Below are positions 43,075-55,289 of a stretch of 64,000 nucleotides of DNA, one piece after another. Below the pieces are notes generated by a model. That model had not been told where the DNA came from, searched no databases, and was given only the letters and a program-made list of their open reading frames with translations. A program made the translations under genes and the position numbers. The first letter of the stretch is position 1. Every line of letters begins with the position of its first letter. Source of the DNA: Isoetes taiwanensis (taxonomy: Eukaryota; Streptophyta; Lycopodiopsida; Isoetales; Isoetaceae); contig JAJEKV010000074.1 in assembly GCA_021234155.1 (NCBI GenBank), forward strand, positions 3,474,040-3,538,039. Direction: 5' to 3'.

Positions 43075-43660
43075 GTCCAATTGTTTATCACTTAAATAAA
43101 CATATTCAAGTCCCCGGACTTTTGGGTCTCCCCTCTTCATCTCTCGGGTGTCATCCCCACGGGCAAGTTCTCGGATCCTAGCAGCTTCCCTCCGGACGGC
43201 TTCCTCCTCCGTAACTTCCACACACGCAGGCGGATAATACTTGACTAGCATCAAAACTTGGGGGCTATTCGACCAAGGTGTAGGGCTGCTGGAGGAGGTT
43301 AAGTTTTATCAGAAGCGCTCGGACAAATGGAAGATAGGATAAGGAATCCTATGCCGGGCGACGAAGCGTTGCATGAGCTTAGTCAAAAGTAGCTCCACCA
43401 GATGCGGGTCAGTACCGAGGTGCTCTTCAAGTTGGGCAAATATTTGGGGCACACTAAAGTTGCTGAGACTTAGGGTACTTTTGGTGTGTGCCATATTTAT
43501 TGGAATGGAGAAAGAAAGGCGAGAGAGGAGGCACTGGTAGGTGACGACGGAGTAGGGCAAAGGCGGAGGTAGAGCGCTTGCAGCTGCTACTCCGGCGGCT
43601 ATGGCGGATGGGCGAGGCGGGCGCTCAAGCAAAAGAGAAGAGTAAAAAATAACCGCCACT
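43075..43660 (-). pseudogene. GC-rich coding-like fragment joined to the copia integrase
   Basis: At about 43060-43080 copia sequence gives way to GC-rich, Arg/Glu-rich text on the same strand: KYYPPACVEVTEEEAVRREA, ARIRELARGDDTREMKRGDP. Upstream is a 116-codon frame (43659-43309) with MAHTKSTLSLSNFSVPQIFA and DPHLVELLLTKLMQRFVA. Base composition contrasts with both flanks. It may be a gag-like part of another retroelement (a Ty3-type PBS lies 500 bp further on) or a host gene piece. Not identified. Confidence 0.4.
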
Positions 43661-44136
43661 TTTTATTTTTAAATTCAAAAGTTTTTGGTTTAAAACTTCT
43701 TTTAAAAAAAATTATATGGCGCGTTGTATCACGATTTTATACGCCGTTTCACTGAATTATACTTGCTCCTCTTAGGATTCTAAGACACCCAAATTATAGC
43801 AGCACTTGAGTACGTTTTCGAGCTTCTTTGATGCCGTTTTGATGCCGGATGACGACATATCTAGGGTAAAATGCCCGACGCGTTGGTGCAAAAATCTCGT
43901 CCATCCGAGCTACCTGGAGAGAGTTATGGCGCTTGGAACATACGAATCCCTTGCTCCACCATCTGAACCTACCCACCCTACTATAGAACGCTCTCCTTCT
44001 CAGCTAAGTTAACCCTCCCATACTGGATCAACCCATATGCTAACTACAGAGTTGGGAAACTCTAACCTAAGACAAAGTCCCGTCAACTAACGAGTTAGAC
44101 TATGGCCAGTGCAATGATTGGGTCTACCAAAATCAT

Positions 44137-44148
44137 GCTCTGATACCA
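44137..44148 (-). other. Retrotransposon primer-binding site matching initiator tRNA-Met
   Basis: TGGTATCAGAGC on the minus strand is the standard PBS of plant LTR retrotransposons primed by initiator tRNA-Met. It lies one base from GTCACA, the 3' end of a 5' LTR (TGTGACG... read on the plus strand from 44150). Little internal sequence follows before unrelated DNA. Confidence 0.85.
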
Positions 44149-44149
44149 C

Positions 44150-44560
44150 TGTGACGCTCCCAGAATCTATATGATGCTCCCATCGTACAAATACGGGAAT
44201 TCCCCTTCCATGGCGACTACATCACCATGGTAGGGCCCTCCGTCATACTCGGACCACTTGGGATGGCCAAGTGTCTGGGCGAGGAACACGGAGGTGTCAT
44301 TCGTCCCACGTCCTCTATGGTTATCCTATACAGTGGAAGCATACATATATATTAGCATACAACAATCATGCTGAAATAATATACCACCACGAAGGGTGGC
44401 CCATCCATCATCATCACGAAAAGACAATACAATCATAACTAACATGAACAATACACCACGATAAGGGCGCTACCGGGGCTCAGACTCCATGGGGTCAACT
44501 GACGGTCAGGGCCGCAAGATATCAACAGACGGAGGCATAAAATGTATTTAATAAATGGTG
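44150..44560 (-). mobile_element. LTR remnant (probable Ty3 type), far end not located
   Basis: The LTR end GGGAGCGTCACA (minus strand) abuts the PBS at 44148. TGTGACGC-type ends are common on plant Ty3/Metaviridae LTRs, so the class is inferred. Upstream GC-rich sequence (CACCATGGTAGGGCCCTCCG, AAGGGCGCTACCGGGGCTCA) looks LTR-like. The left boundary given is a guess at where AT-rich DNA begins. Confidence 0.45.
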
Positions 44561-47500
44561 CTTAAAAAAGAGGCATGTGTGTACTATTGAATATTTTGGA
44601 AATAAATCACGATATTGGGGCATGTTAGTCAAGTTTTTTATCCCTTGACAGTATTACGAATGGCAAATTTATAAATATAATTAAACTTATGCATACAAAG
44701 CTTATCTATATGCTCTTGTGAATTATATGATCAACGAGTTACGAGCATCAAGGTTTAGTATTTATCGCAATGCAGGCACACCATTTGAGAGATCCACACA
44801 TGTTATTGACAATCAAAGTATCCATCTTCTAGAGCCTTTCAAATGTTGCATTATCTTGATATAAAAATAAGATAAGATAAGATAAGTTTTTTTATCATCC
44901 ACGAGAACGCAATCGGGTTATGGGACCAGAACAAAGAAAGAGGGCATGAGCCCCCAACAAAACAAAAGGCCTAAGTATGGGGACTAAGCCTAGTAACAAA
45001 ATGGCAAAGAACAAAGAAGAACTAGTAGGGCACTATGCGTATCCCAACCAAGGGTTCCCCAATCGTCGTCGCTAATGATAGTCGCGGGCCCCTCCGTTAC
45101 ACCGCCCACTTGTTCTGGGCAATGAGCCTCTCTGGACTTTACACAACTCCTCCCGTCAGCTTAGTCACCAGCATTCTGAGAGATCCTCCTGAACAGAGAA
45201 GCTAGTATTCTTCAAATGGCTGTCGTGCTGGAGCACATACAACCTGTCCTGAGAGGTGCTTAAGTGCACAACTATATGACGAGGTCGGTCCGGTCTCTGG
45301 TCGCCAACCTATCTGCCATGGCGATACTAGGTCGCCGAATGTGCATGATGTCCGTGGAAAAAAGTTTGGCGGCTTGTTCGCTCAAAGATCCGGAAAGCAA
45401 GAGTCTGCTTCAAGTAGCCCCACTATGCGCAAATTGAGGCCTTTATCTTGTTCAGGAGCATCTATGGATGACGGAACCTGCCCCCCTGCCTGTGAGAATT
45501 CGTGTCTGAGCCTGGAGGTATCTATACATCGGTTGCATGAAGCTGGACCTGTCCGATCATGGCATCCGGTTTCTCGTGTCCGCCCTAGATCACCAAATAT
45601 CGGTCTCTGTGCACCGTGGTCCGTCCGGTCCTTTGCTTGCGCTTTGAGTGGTCAAGGTAAATTGCAGTAAAGTGTAACAAGTATCTTATACAATACGTGG
45701 CCCTCTATAAGGAGTGACGTATCTTGAACATGCATCTTGCCCCACATATCTCGGAGCAAAGTGGCATCCTACCGAGACAACCGGATCAAAGACCTCATCT
45801 TTGGAGATCACCCAAATTGCGCCACAATTCACGCACTTTGCCGCATGAAATCGCTTGATTTGGATATGTGCCGGCTATTGTTATTATGACGGTGCCTCAT
45901 CATGACGTAGGTCAAAGTAGTTGGGCAAAGCAAGAAGAGACCGAGCTCCAAGAAGAGGCCGAACCTAGCCAAAAGTACTGGGCAAAAATAAGACTGGGTA
46001 GAAGGGCAAAGCGGAAACTAGAGCCAAGCAGGAAAGCAAAACGGAGTAGCAAGTGCAGAATAAAGGAGCAAAAAGAAAAGGGAAGGAAGAAATCAAGCCT
46101 ATTTCCTATGGTCTGTCAAGACTGGCCGACTGCGATGATGTTGGAAAGCAAGCTCAGGCATTGGATCAGGTGCATGCTATATAGAGCAACTGATGTTGTC
46201 GGGGTAACCATGTGTGGCTGCCGAACCCTGTGTCTGGAGGCTGATTCCTATAGAAACTAAGCTATCGGACAAGGGCGTTACCGAACCGAGCTGGGGTCTG
46301 CGTGACTGAAAGAGGCAACGCAAGGCAAAACAGGGAAGGTTGAATCTCGATACCTTCAAGGATGCAAGAACGTGCTACAGAGGCAGATCTGCTGCCGAAT
46401 CCTTATGCTAGTGCTTTATTGATGCTACCACCTGCGTCAGATCACATGAGGAAACCCTCGGGGCCTAGGCTTCCTTATGTATCGGGATATATCAAAACAA
46501 GATAATGTCCATACTTGCCATATGGATGTTAAAGGCCGAGTAAAAACACATGTTGGTATATTAGCCCGGCAACGTCGGGCACATGTTTACTAGCCTACTT
46601 ACTTAAAATGTTTTTGGGGGTGGGTATCCTCTTTTTTCCAGTCGCCGATGGACATTCGAAATCCAACAAAAAGCAAAATTTTAGGACCCGAATATCAAAA
46701 TCCGACAAGTGCCTCAAAAATCCAATTTATTCTTTTTCTGTGCATTATAATGTACTTATCAATCCCTCGTTTCGACGGCGGGCAGTGGCAGCCGTTATAT
46801 TCTTCTAGATATAACGAAGCGGAGGGCATATGGTATAACGTCATGAATCACTGCTCAGCAAGCAAGTCCACAGACACAAATTTTAGCAGCTTTCTGCATA
46901 ACTAAAAGAGAGGCTGGATCGGATTGTAGCCAAAATAGGGTACTTTTTGGTGAAATTTGCCTACTTATTTTCGATCATTCCAACTCATGCATTGGCATTT
47001 GGAGCGGATTTACACTTGTCAGGCTGCATCAGATGATAACATTTTCTAGTGCTAAAATTTGAAGCTCCTTTTGTTGGATTCTGGCTGCGAGATAATTTAT
47101 GTTTGGGGTTTGGTTACATATTGGATTTCTCATAGGTAAAATCTTTGCTTAGCGTGTACAGAAGGAGCCTTTGCAAAAAAAAAAATTTGCTCGTAGAAGG
47201 AGCCTTTGCAAGCAGACTTTTGAGATGAGGGTTTCTCTATTTTCGGCAAAAGGGGTCTTTTTGGTGCAAACAAAAGGAGCTCATGAAAGGCAAGGATTTC
47301 TAGCTCCTCGCCGATGGTTATGTTTGCAAGCTTTGCGTTCGGTGATCTGGCTGGGAAAAAGCAAAATAATAGTTCAACATCGTGATCAAAGGATACGAGA
47401 ATCTAAAGAATATTTTTCAATAAAAAATCCATACAATATTCCCAACTAACCATCAAACAAGGGTTTACCCTTTTTGGGCAGCCAAAAACAACCACCAAAT

Positions 47501-49500
47501 CTACGATGACTGCCTACCTCAATTAACACGAAACGAAGACTGCCTACCTTTAACACGAAACGACAAAACAAAGAATATGCAAACACACTCTCTAGGCCAT
47601 CGGCGTATAAACCCCTCGTATGCTATCAATTCCATTGCTTTTGGGCCCTAAGAATATGCAAACACACTCTCGAGGCCATCGAAGGGCAACCCCTCATGCG
47701 CAACACCGGGCCCTTGTAACGATGGGGGAGGAAAGTTGGGGAAAATCAATATAACGCCGGAAACGGCTTTTTGAGTGCCAAAACTACCGTGTTACTGGCG
47801 AGAACCCTAAAAACCAATTAAATAAGATATCTTCCCAAAAAAAAACTAGGGGCGACCCTTCCTGCTAAGTTAATGCACAGCCCTGCATGCATAAATCGTT
47901 TTGGTTGGAAGAAACGCATGCGCAATAAGAATACCACATGCAAATCGAAAGGAATAAGATGTTTGCGCTTTTAATTGAACAATCTAAGAGAGAAACGGGT
48001 ATGGCCATGATCGCACCTTTCAACCAGCCACGCCATAAAAAACAAGCCTGAAAATTGATCTGAATTACTTGTAATATGCATAACTCGACGCTATGTTGAA
48101 TGTATAAAACACTGACTCTGCGCTAAGGGGCCTTGAATTCCTTTCCCATTTTGATGGTGGTTTAATGCCATTTTCTAAATAACCAAAGCTTCTTCACCTT
48201 TAAACATTGATGCTATATGCATTCGTATGCCTCAATTAACCTTTGAAGCATTCTGTATAAACAATGACAAACTGAGGATTCTAAAAGCATGCAGTATTGC
48301 AAATAGAAGGTGCCATACCTTCAAACTCCTTATATACATTTTCTCTCAACAGCAACCAGCTTGCCATCAACCAACACCGGATGGAATACGATTATGCATT
48401 CAGTTAAAAACCTTGAACCATTTTTTCTTCTAGATAAACAATGACTACTGTGGACTCTAGAAGCACGAAGCACTGTAAAAGGCAAGTGGTATACCTGCAA
48501 ACTTTTATATACATTTCCCTAACATCTCTAATGTCATCATCCACGCTTGAACATCCATAATATAAAAGTACAAAGATTTCTTTCAGCCATTTTAGATTCA
48601 CTGAGTTAACATTAATATTATTATAGCATCATATAGAAAAAATTTACTTCCACTTTTTAGTGGTTCGGCCCTAAGCAATAAGGGCTTCTAAGGTATGAAA
48701 ATCAAACCCGTTATTTAACATCCTTAGTGCTAACATTCCGTGACATCATGTTAATCAAAACTACTCACCTCTAGGTGCATCAAAATCATATAAAGTTGCC
48801 TAGCAGTAATGAAATTAATGGTATAATAATTCACAAAACAAGAAATCAATTAAATAGGTAAGAAAGTTAAATGGAATGGACATGAAGGAATGGAAGAATG
48901 GAAGGAAATGGGTGACCAAAATAATCAGACAATGAACACACAAGACCAACAATGGAAGAAGGAATGGATGGAATGGAACCTGACGGATTATGACAAAAGG
49001 ACAGAATGGATTAACTGAAGGAAATGACTTCCTCCTCGTATTATTGCTAAACACAGTTGAATAAACATTAACTGAAATATTCAGTGCTTTTCAAGCATTT
49101 ACCCCACAAATGTTCTAAAACCAGAGGAGCAGATTTAGCTGAGGATGACGCTTTGAAATAGGAACTAACAGGCCTCTCACATGATCATGTATGAGACAGT
49201 TTACACAATAGTCGGCTCAGCAACATTTTACAGCTTGGAAGACAACACAAGAACAAAAACTTAATAGGAAAAATATCAAAGGTAAAGTCGCATTACAATA
49301 GCTATAATGTTCTGAGGAACAGTAGTCGAAGAGCTGAAGGGGAGGATGTTCAGAATGATAAGGATCTGAAATACTTCAAGGTCCTAGCCTGTATATATGA
49401 TTCACACAGATAGATAATAAAATACATTTCACGCAAATTAAAATAGTTTAAAGAAAAAAATATCTTACAAATCAAATGGTTAATTTTGTGCATTTTCCAG
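44561..49500. other. Repeat-derived intergenic DNA, no gene supported
   Basis: 44561-45000 is AT-rich with an (ATAAG)n run at 44870-44886. 45000-46480 is GC-richer, with frames 45341-45670 and 45868-46260 (Lys/Glu-rich) that show no domain and probably derive from retroelement leader or LTR. Local duplications: AGAAGGAGCCTTTGCAA twice at 47158 and 47197; GACTGCCTACCT...AACACGAAACGA twice at 47505-47567; AATATGCAAACACACTCTC twice at 47573 and 47652; and a ~180 bp-offset pair at 48251-48355 and 48431-48530. 48530-49500 is AT-rich and featureless. Confidence 0.5.
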
Positions 49501-49507
49501 CTGGCGC

Positions 49508-50506
49508 TTATCCTCCGCCACACAATATTTTGGGCTCTAGTGGAATGTCTAAAAAGTTGCAGGGAATTTTCGCCGCTCTGCAACCCAAATAATTACCATG
49601 GCAGCCTCCCCAAGTATCATTCAATCCCCAGGCATCTTGTAAGACATAATTACACCGATCGTTGGTCTCCAAACTCTTGCATTCACGATGTTCTGCTAAA
49701 TGTAGAAGTTAGCAATGGGGCAAATTTGTTTCTAATACATCTAAAAACAATAGTTTTAGAGAATACTTGCAAATGTGTGTCCCAGTTTTCAGACTAAGCA
49801 AGAGTAGTAATACGTCTATGAAATTAAATAGCTATCTCATTTGTTTATGATAGATCTAATGAACCTTGACACCTGAAACAGTCTGTAATGCATATCAAAC
49901 AAAACAGAACAGTATGCAAATCCTAAATGGATGAATTACCTGGTGATGGGAGGAGAACATGATTATCTGGGAAAAGTGTGACTTTCTTGACTACGCTTTT
50001 ATGCTCAAATTGAATACTAACCCAGATATGATCAAACACTGTATTGACAGGCATGAAGCAAAATGTAAAGATTAATCATATCAGCAAAATTCATCTCTTT
50101 GAAGATGACATTTTACTCCAAAAGTTACTTAACAGTTCATGACGAAAACTGTTGACAGTTTGAGGAAGTTAAAACAACCATTGAAGGAGAAAGATGGTTA
50201 CCGTTCCCAGCAGATGGCACCATTTTGCAGCCAATACGCCATCGTTCAGGAAGACAACCATCAGCATTATGATCTTCACGTGAATGCTTCTTACGATGTG
50301 GACGCCACTGCAGCAAAGTCCAATGCTTGAACAATATTAATAATCCCATCCGCAGAATAGTGACTACGGATGATGCACCATGAATAACATTAGACCAAGA
50401 TCTATTATATAGATGTCTATTAAAACACACTCTAAGGACTCTCTTGGACTCCAGTTGGGATCAATTTATCATCAACTGGCACCAATTCACGCGTAGCCTC
50501 CGCCAT
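49508..50506 (-). CDS. Spliced gene of unknown family (three phase-matched exons plus tentative first exon)
   Basis: Exons 50307-50202, 50038-49940 and 49692-49508 (stop at 49510-49508) join in matching phases. They give WRPHRKKHSREDHNADG, LPERWRIGCKMVPSAGN, VFDHIWVSIQFEHKSVVKKV, TLFPDNHVLLPSPGEHR, YVLQDAWGLNDTWGGCHG, NYLGCRAAKIPCNFLDIPLE and a final CGGG. The junctions are canonical: CTGCAG|TGG, ACG|GTAACC, TACAG|TG, CAG|GTAATT, AGCAG|AA. A tentative first exon starts at ATG 50506 (MAEATRELVPVDDKLIPTG) with a weak GTCCAA donor; that junction is unproven. The product would be about 148 aa. I do not recognise the family; Cys and Trp are frequent in the last exon. Confidence 0.5.
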
Positions 50507-50519
50507 GGTTCTTCATACC

Positions 50520-52290
50520 CATTCCCTCCATCAACATATATTTACGGCAGGAAGCCACTGACAATATCAATGTAAGAAACCCACAAAATTCTTAAACCCA
50601 ATCATATTCGATGGCAATAGGTTCCGTCAAAGCCCAAGCATCAAATCTCGGTGGCAGCAGAACAACTAATCGTGTCTATAAAGAAAGAGAAAGAAAAGAC
50701 AAAATCGACTACTCATACCTGACTTCCGGCGTTTGAGAGAAAGGCATCTTTTCGAAATCTATATGTAATCAAGTAAGCAGGTTGGTTCGGAGTAAAAAGG
50801 TTCTTGCCGGAACAAGCGCCATGCCAAGGCCAAGGCCGAGGCTGAAGGGAAGGCAAAAAAAAAATTCTGGTAGGAACGGAATTGGATCTTTTCAAATCCC
50901 ATGGGAGATGGCGCGAAGCCTTATATTGAAAAACCCTAAAATTATCAAACACCATTTTCTCTAAGTGGTTTTTGGTAAATTGAGACAATCTAATGCATTG
51001 CTGCCCATACAATTCAATTGTACATGGTAAAAGGTAAGGTTCTTGTTAGCCAAAAATGAGGTTGTACATCCGAGGCCAGATATTGGGCATGTAGGGCCGA
51101 GGCTCGTTACGGCCCGAAGGTTGGGCCGAGGCCTACGTGCCAAATATCTAATCGAGGACATACAGCAGAGGCATGCTTTTTTGGTTATCAGCCGAGGTCT
51201 AGACCGATAATCACCGTATCAGGCTTATATAGGATACCAGTACTAATCACTAGTTATCAGTACTGCACCAGTATCAATAACTAGAGTTATCGGACTCTCA
51301 CTTTATTTACACACAAAAGTCTGATAAGGACTTCTACTGAAATTACTACCAAACCATATCTTTTTAAAATCATGTAAAATTAATATAATTACAGCATACA
51401 CGTAATTTCAACAAAAGTCCATTTTACGCTTTATAAATTGCCATGTGGGTTTTTGTGCCTTGTAAGGGGCTCGGCAGTGGACTCGATGCCTCCGCGACTC
51501 ATACACCACCTTGCCTTGCACCTCGCCCTTAGAGCGTAAATGTCCACAAGGGACTGATATATAATATATAAGATGTTCTGCCAACGGAGAAAAAAAAATG
51601 CCAATATAATATTATACAATGCACCAATAAAGGTACCTGCCATCTTTATAGCCTCAAAGTTATAGAAATAGGCTGGAAGAATATGCAAAGATTGCGCCAT
51701 CTACTATAGAAGGATTGAACTTCCAATCAAAATTCAGTAAGTTAGTTAGTAGTTTTAACGTCATACTACTTGGCATCATTCCTTAAAAAAGCATATACTA
51801 TCACAACATATGTTATTTTACATCTTCGTTGTGAGCGTCCACATGTTTGCCGTCCGTTTCCAGCTGCCAAGAAGTTTTTCGACAATGTTATGAAAAAAGA
51901 AAATAGAAAAGGGAAGAAAAAAAAGCACATATCATCATCCTAATTGGTTGCATTGATGTTGGCCATCGCATATCTGGATCTACGAGGTATCGTATCCTGC
52001 TCTTCCATCCAATCTCGTGCTTACATTCAATCCGGCTCGTAGCTCCAGCCTTTTGGTTTCTAGAGAGCTAACGCCGATGTTCCTACTTGGGCTCCACTTT
52101 TCTCACTTACCCTTTAATTTGTTAACGCATGGAGCAAAATCATAGTACCGTGATCCAATGTTTTCGAGACAAGGTAAGGTATATAGTCAATGTTCATTAT
52201 TTCTTATTTGCTTAGTTCTCTTCATGCAATGATTCATGCTTTTATCCGCAAACTCCATGGATTTGGCAAAGATGTTATTTTTGATATGGT
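50520..52290. other. Intergenic stretch, no gene supported
   Basis: 50700-50960 is G/C-richer and may be the 5' flank of the gene at 49508-50506. 51050-51330 has GCCGAGG-rich text (GGGCCGAGGCTCGTTACGGC, GGTTGGGCCGAGGCC) and repeated AGTTATCAGTACT / CAGTACTAATCACTAG words, resembling an LTR or helitron-type end but with no boundary I can fix. The 99- and 89-codon minus frames here are featureless. Confidence 0.4.
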
Positions 52291-52299
52291 CACGGCGAG

Positions 52300-52690
52300 T
52301 GGGAAAGCCTTGGAAAGGTTGGAGCCTATTGATAACGATTTCCTTGAAGGATCTTTTGGTGTGTGTTGGTTATCACTTGGGAGGTGCTAGTCGAACATTT
52401 GGTATTAGAGTCAAGTTTCAATTGAAATATTAGTGTGTTTTCTACATGCTTGAGGGAAAGCATCTCGGAAGGAGAGGAATTGATATGGTATCCGGATACA
52501 GATAAAGCCTTGATATTAGAGCTTACATGCTTGAGGGCAGTCCTGTGGAAGGAGAGGAATTGATATGGTATTCGATATAGGGATAATTTTGGATAAGTTG
52601 ATGCCCATTAGATAAACGATTTCATCAAGGATCCTTGGTGTGTTGGTTATCACTAGAGTGTGCTGAAGCTGTAACATTTAAAACTTGCTA
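52300..52690. repeat. Nested tandem duplication
   Basis: A ~65 bp block (ACATGCTTGAGGGMARKC ... GGAAGGAGAGGAATTGATATGGTATYCG) occurs at 52447 and 52526. A wider block (CCTATTGATAACGATTTC... GGATC TTTTGGTGTG... GTTGGTTATCAC) at 52325-52385 recurs at 52605-52665. The two layers imply two rounds of duplication. Confidence 0.75.
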
Positions 52691-54400
52691 AGAACTACTC
52701 CCTCAATAACCTGGGTGAACTAACCCCCAAAGGGCTGACCCTTCATGGAAATCATTATTATTCAATGGACCCCAAACTTTCCGTGCTTTATCTCATATCC
52801 CATGCATCATATCAATTTCCTCTTGCAGAGATGCTTGTGTCACATGTAGAACACACCAATGTTGCCAAGGAATTGAACCCGCTCTAATATCAAATTGCTA
52901 AGGATCATACTGCCTTAACCAACTCAAAAGGACAAATTCGCACGACAAACACTGCAACCGTGGACGTAATGGCTTTCAAATCACCTAACTAAGATCAGTC
53001 ATTCCCAACCCAAGGTCCACCCTTCGCCAAACCCGACCGAGCCTCGCTTCTCTTGGAAATTTAATACTTATTTTATTTTCTGTCTGCACTATAGAAAATG
53101 ATGGTCGAGAATTTGCCATATTGCTCTACTACTTTGCTCTCTGGCTGCCTAGCACCGATTGGACCCAGCTTAGATGGAGAACTACCACCTTTGCAAATAT
53201 TTGCATCTTTCTCTGCTTTTTAGTGAATTAGGAGCTTAGACTATTGTGAGTTATTGTGTAACTCGTTGAATCATCCTCTAGTTTCAGTGAAACCCAAGTT
53301 TGACTACTAGTTATCGTAAGTTCTATCAAAGTTTAACCGTTTTATTGGCTAAGATCTCCGTTATTCGAGAAAATGTATTTACATTTTCTGTAAAGAGAGA
53401 TTATTTGTCTTTGCTAACAGCTTTATTTTGTGTAAAATTGTAGCAATTTAGGTTGGTTTGCATTGAATGACCTTTGTTTTATCCGGAGCAAAGTCTTACA
53501 ATATGGCTTTGAGATATAAAGATATGGATCACCGTGTGATTCGTGAACAGAGAGTCCGCTTGATGTTTGCAAGTCATCTAGTTGGTGTTAGAGATGCTGA
53601 ACTGAAATAGAAATCCTTTATCCTGGGCAACCTAAATGATTTCTATCTATGAATTTAAACTTATATAACTTCTGATCTATTCTAAATCCAATCTAATCCA
53701 AAGCTAAAAGAAAGAGATTATCAGAGATAAGAGAATATTCGTATGGCGAATTCTTTCTCAAGGTGAAATATAGATTGCAGGAAACATATAAGGAATTTAT
53801 TAGATACATGTGATTCAAAAATAAGCAAAGTGAACTCAAATCTGTCTACTTACCAATCCATTTCGGTTTTACCAAATGGATCTCCTCTTCAACCAAACCT
53901 AACCGAAATTGATCATGATGATCTCACCAACTATCTATCTTGCTTAAACTATCCATCATGAACAATGTAAATTGTATTTTAAGAGTTCCATCATTTATTT
54001 TATTGGTGATTAGAGTTTAGATTGTAACTATTTATGGACATTGTAGGGGATAGAGAACCTATCAAATCTTTATGAAGTGCTTGGTGCCACTAGAGAAATT
54101 ATAAATCGATTTTATGATTGTATTGTAATCCATACGATGGTTATCCATGTCCTTAATATTTGCATAATATTATAGTTGGTGCCATAAGTATTTCATATTA
54201 ATGGATGACATTGAAAATTTTACATGGCTGTCTAAAATTTTGAGCACTATTTGATGCTCATGTACAAACGGAATGAGTTGGTTCTCATGTACAAATGGAT
54301 TGCGTGAGCCAATTTGTAATCTATTTTCAAATGCGGCATATGCATTTTTATTTTAAGTTCTGCCCAAGAGTCGGTTCCAAAAAGCAAATCCAAAAGAGCA
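52691..54400. other. Intergenic AT-rich stretch, no gene supported
   Basis: No frame of note. A degenerate PBS-like word (TTTGATATTAGAGC on the minus strand near 52885) is too diverged to call. Nothing else was recognised. Confidence 0.4.
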
Positions 54401-55170
54401 TGGTCTCAGTCTGGTAAAGGATCCAAGATCTGAAAATCGACGACGCGTTTGTTACATTGAAGACTACCCACCACTAGATCAAGCATTGAATTTTCGTTAG
54501 GTTGGAAGCATGTGTGTTTATATTTCTTTGAAAAATCCTTAAGTCTGTTCATGATGACCGATTCTAATGCTGTACATGTTTGCAACAAATGGCTACCCAT
54601 TACGCCTTGTGATATTAGCGTGGGTTTCTTTCTAATTCATTTTCGATGCGTATGATTCAAGCAATAGAAGATCATTATAGTTGTGATAAAAGATCGCTCC
54701 CGCTTAGCCACCCCGCATTGGAAGTTCCAACAATAATATATACATTACCACGTTTAACATCAGCCACATCTTTGCCAATGGAAAATGGGTCTTGAGAATC
54801 AAGACCATCTTGCTCATAAACTCTGATTTCGCAGGGATCTAGTGGCAAGATAGATCAGAAGAATGAAAAATTATTGTTTCTATCTTTGCGTGAAGCGACA
54901 ATATTGATTGCACGTACATGCCTTCATAGCATGAGCCCAATCTTCCATCTCAGCTTTGACAAAGCATCCAATCTCCACCCATCCCCGTGACAATCCGGTG
55001 GAATATACTTAATAAACTTAATATTTATGAGTGGATACACGCGTTCCCATGCCTCATGAGAAGATATCACATGCAAAAAATATTGTACCGCACTGCAAAA
55101 TTTATAACATTTGCCCCTTGCATATTGTTCCCAAACAAGATGTTCAGAAGCATTTCGGCTAATCATTTGC
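54400..55170 (-). pseudogene. LINE endonuclease (EEP family) remnant
   Basis: Minus-strand pieces in the order of a LINE EEP domain: SHEAWERVYPLINIKFIKYI followed by PPDCHGDGWRLDALSKL (about 55090-54930); KRGNVYIIVGTSNA at about 54750, where active enzymes have GDxNA (here the Asp is Thr); then GVMGSHLLQTCTALESVI, YKHTCFQPNENSMLDLVV and VVDFQILDPLPD followed by a shifted SDHALL-like end near 54400. It is a different and older element than the LINE at 1-4800. No RT was found next to it. Confidence 0.55.
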
Positions 55171-55289
55171 CCTATGCTGCTGGGCTACCTGCCAAACTTA
55201 TACACCATGTTACTCCACCAAGATTTAACGCCCAAGACCACACCTCCGGCTACCATATTTGTAGCACTCTTCCTTTCCCGAGGCTAAAT

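Noticed and set aside
45341-45670. 109-codon plus-strand frame in GC-rich DNA
   Set aside because: GC-rich sequence lowers stop frequency; the product is Ser/Arg/Cys-rich without domains and the region looks LTR-derived.
50449-50506. Possible aldose 1-epimerase match of VPVDDKLIPTG
   Set aside because: The phrase resembles a galactose mutarotase block, but it sits at a putative N-terminus and nothing downstream fits that family.
52870-52900. Second primer-binding site on the minus strand
   Set aside because: TTTGATATTAGAGC differs from TGGTATCAGAGC at several positions and no LTR end adjoins it.
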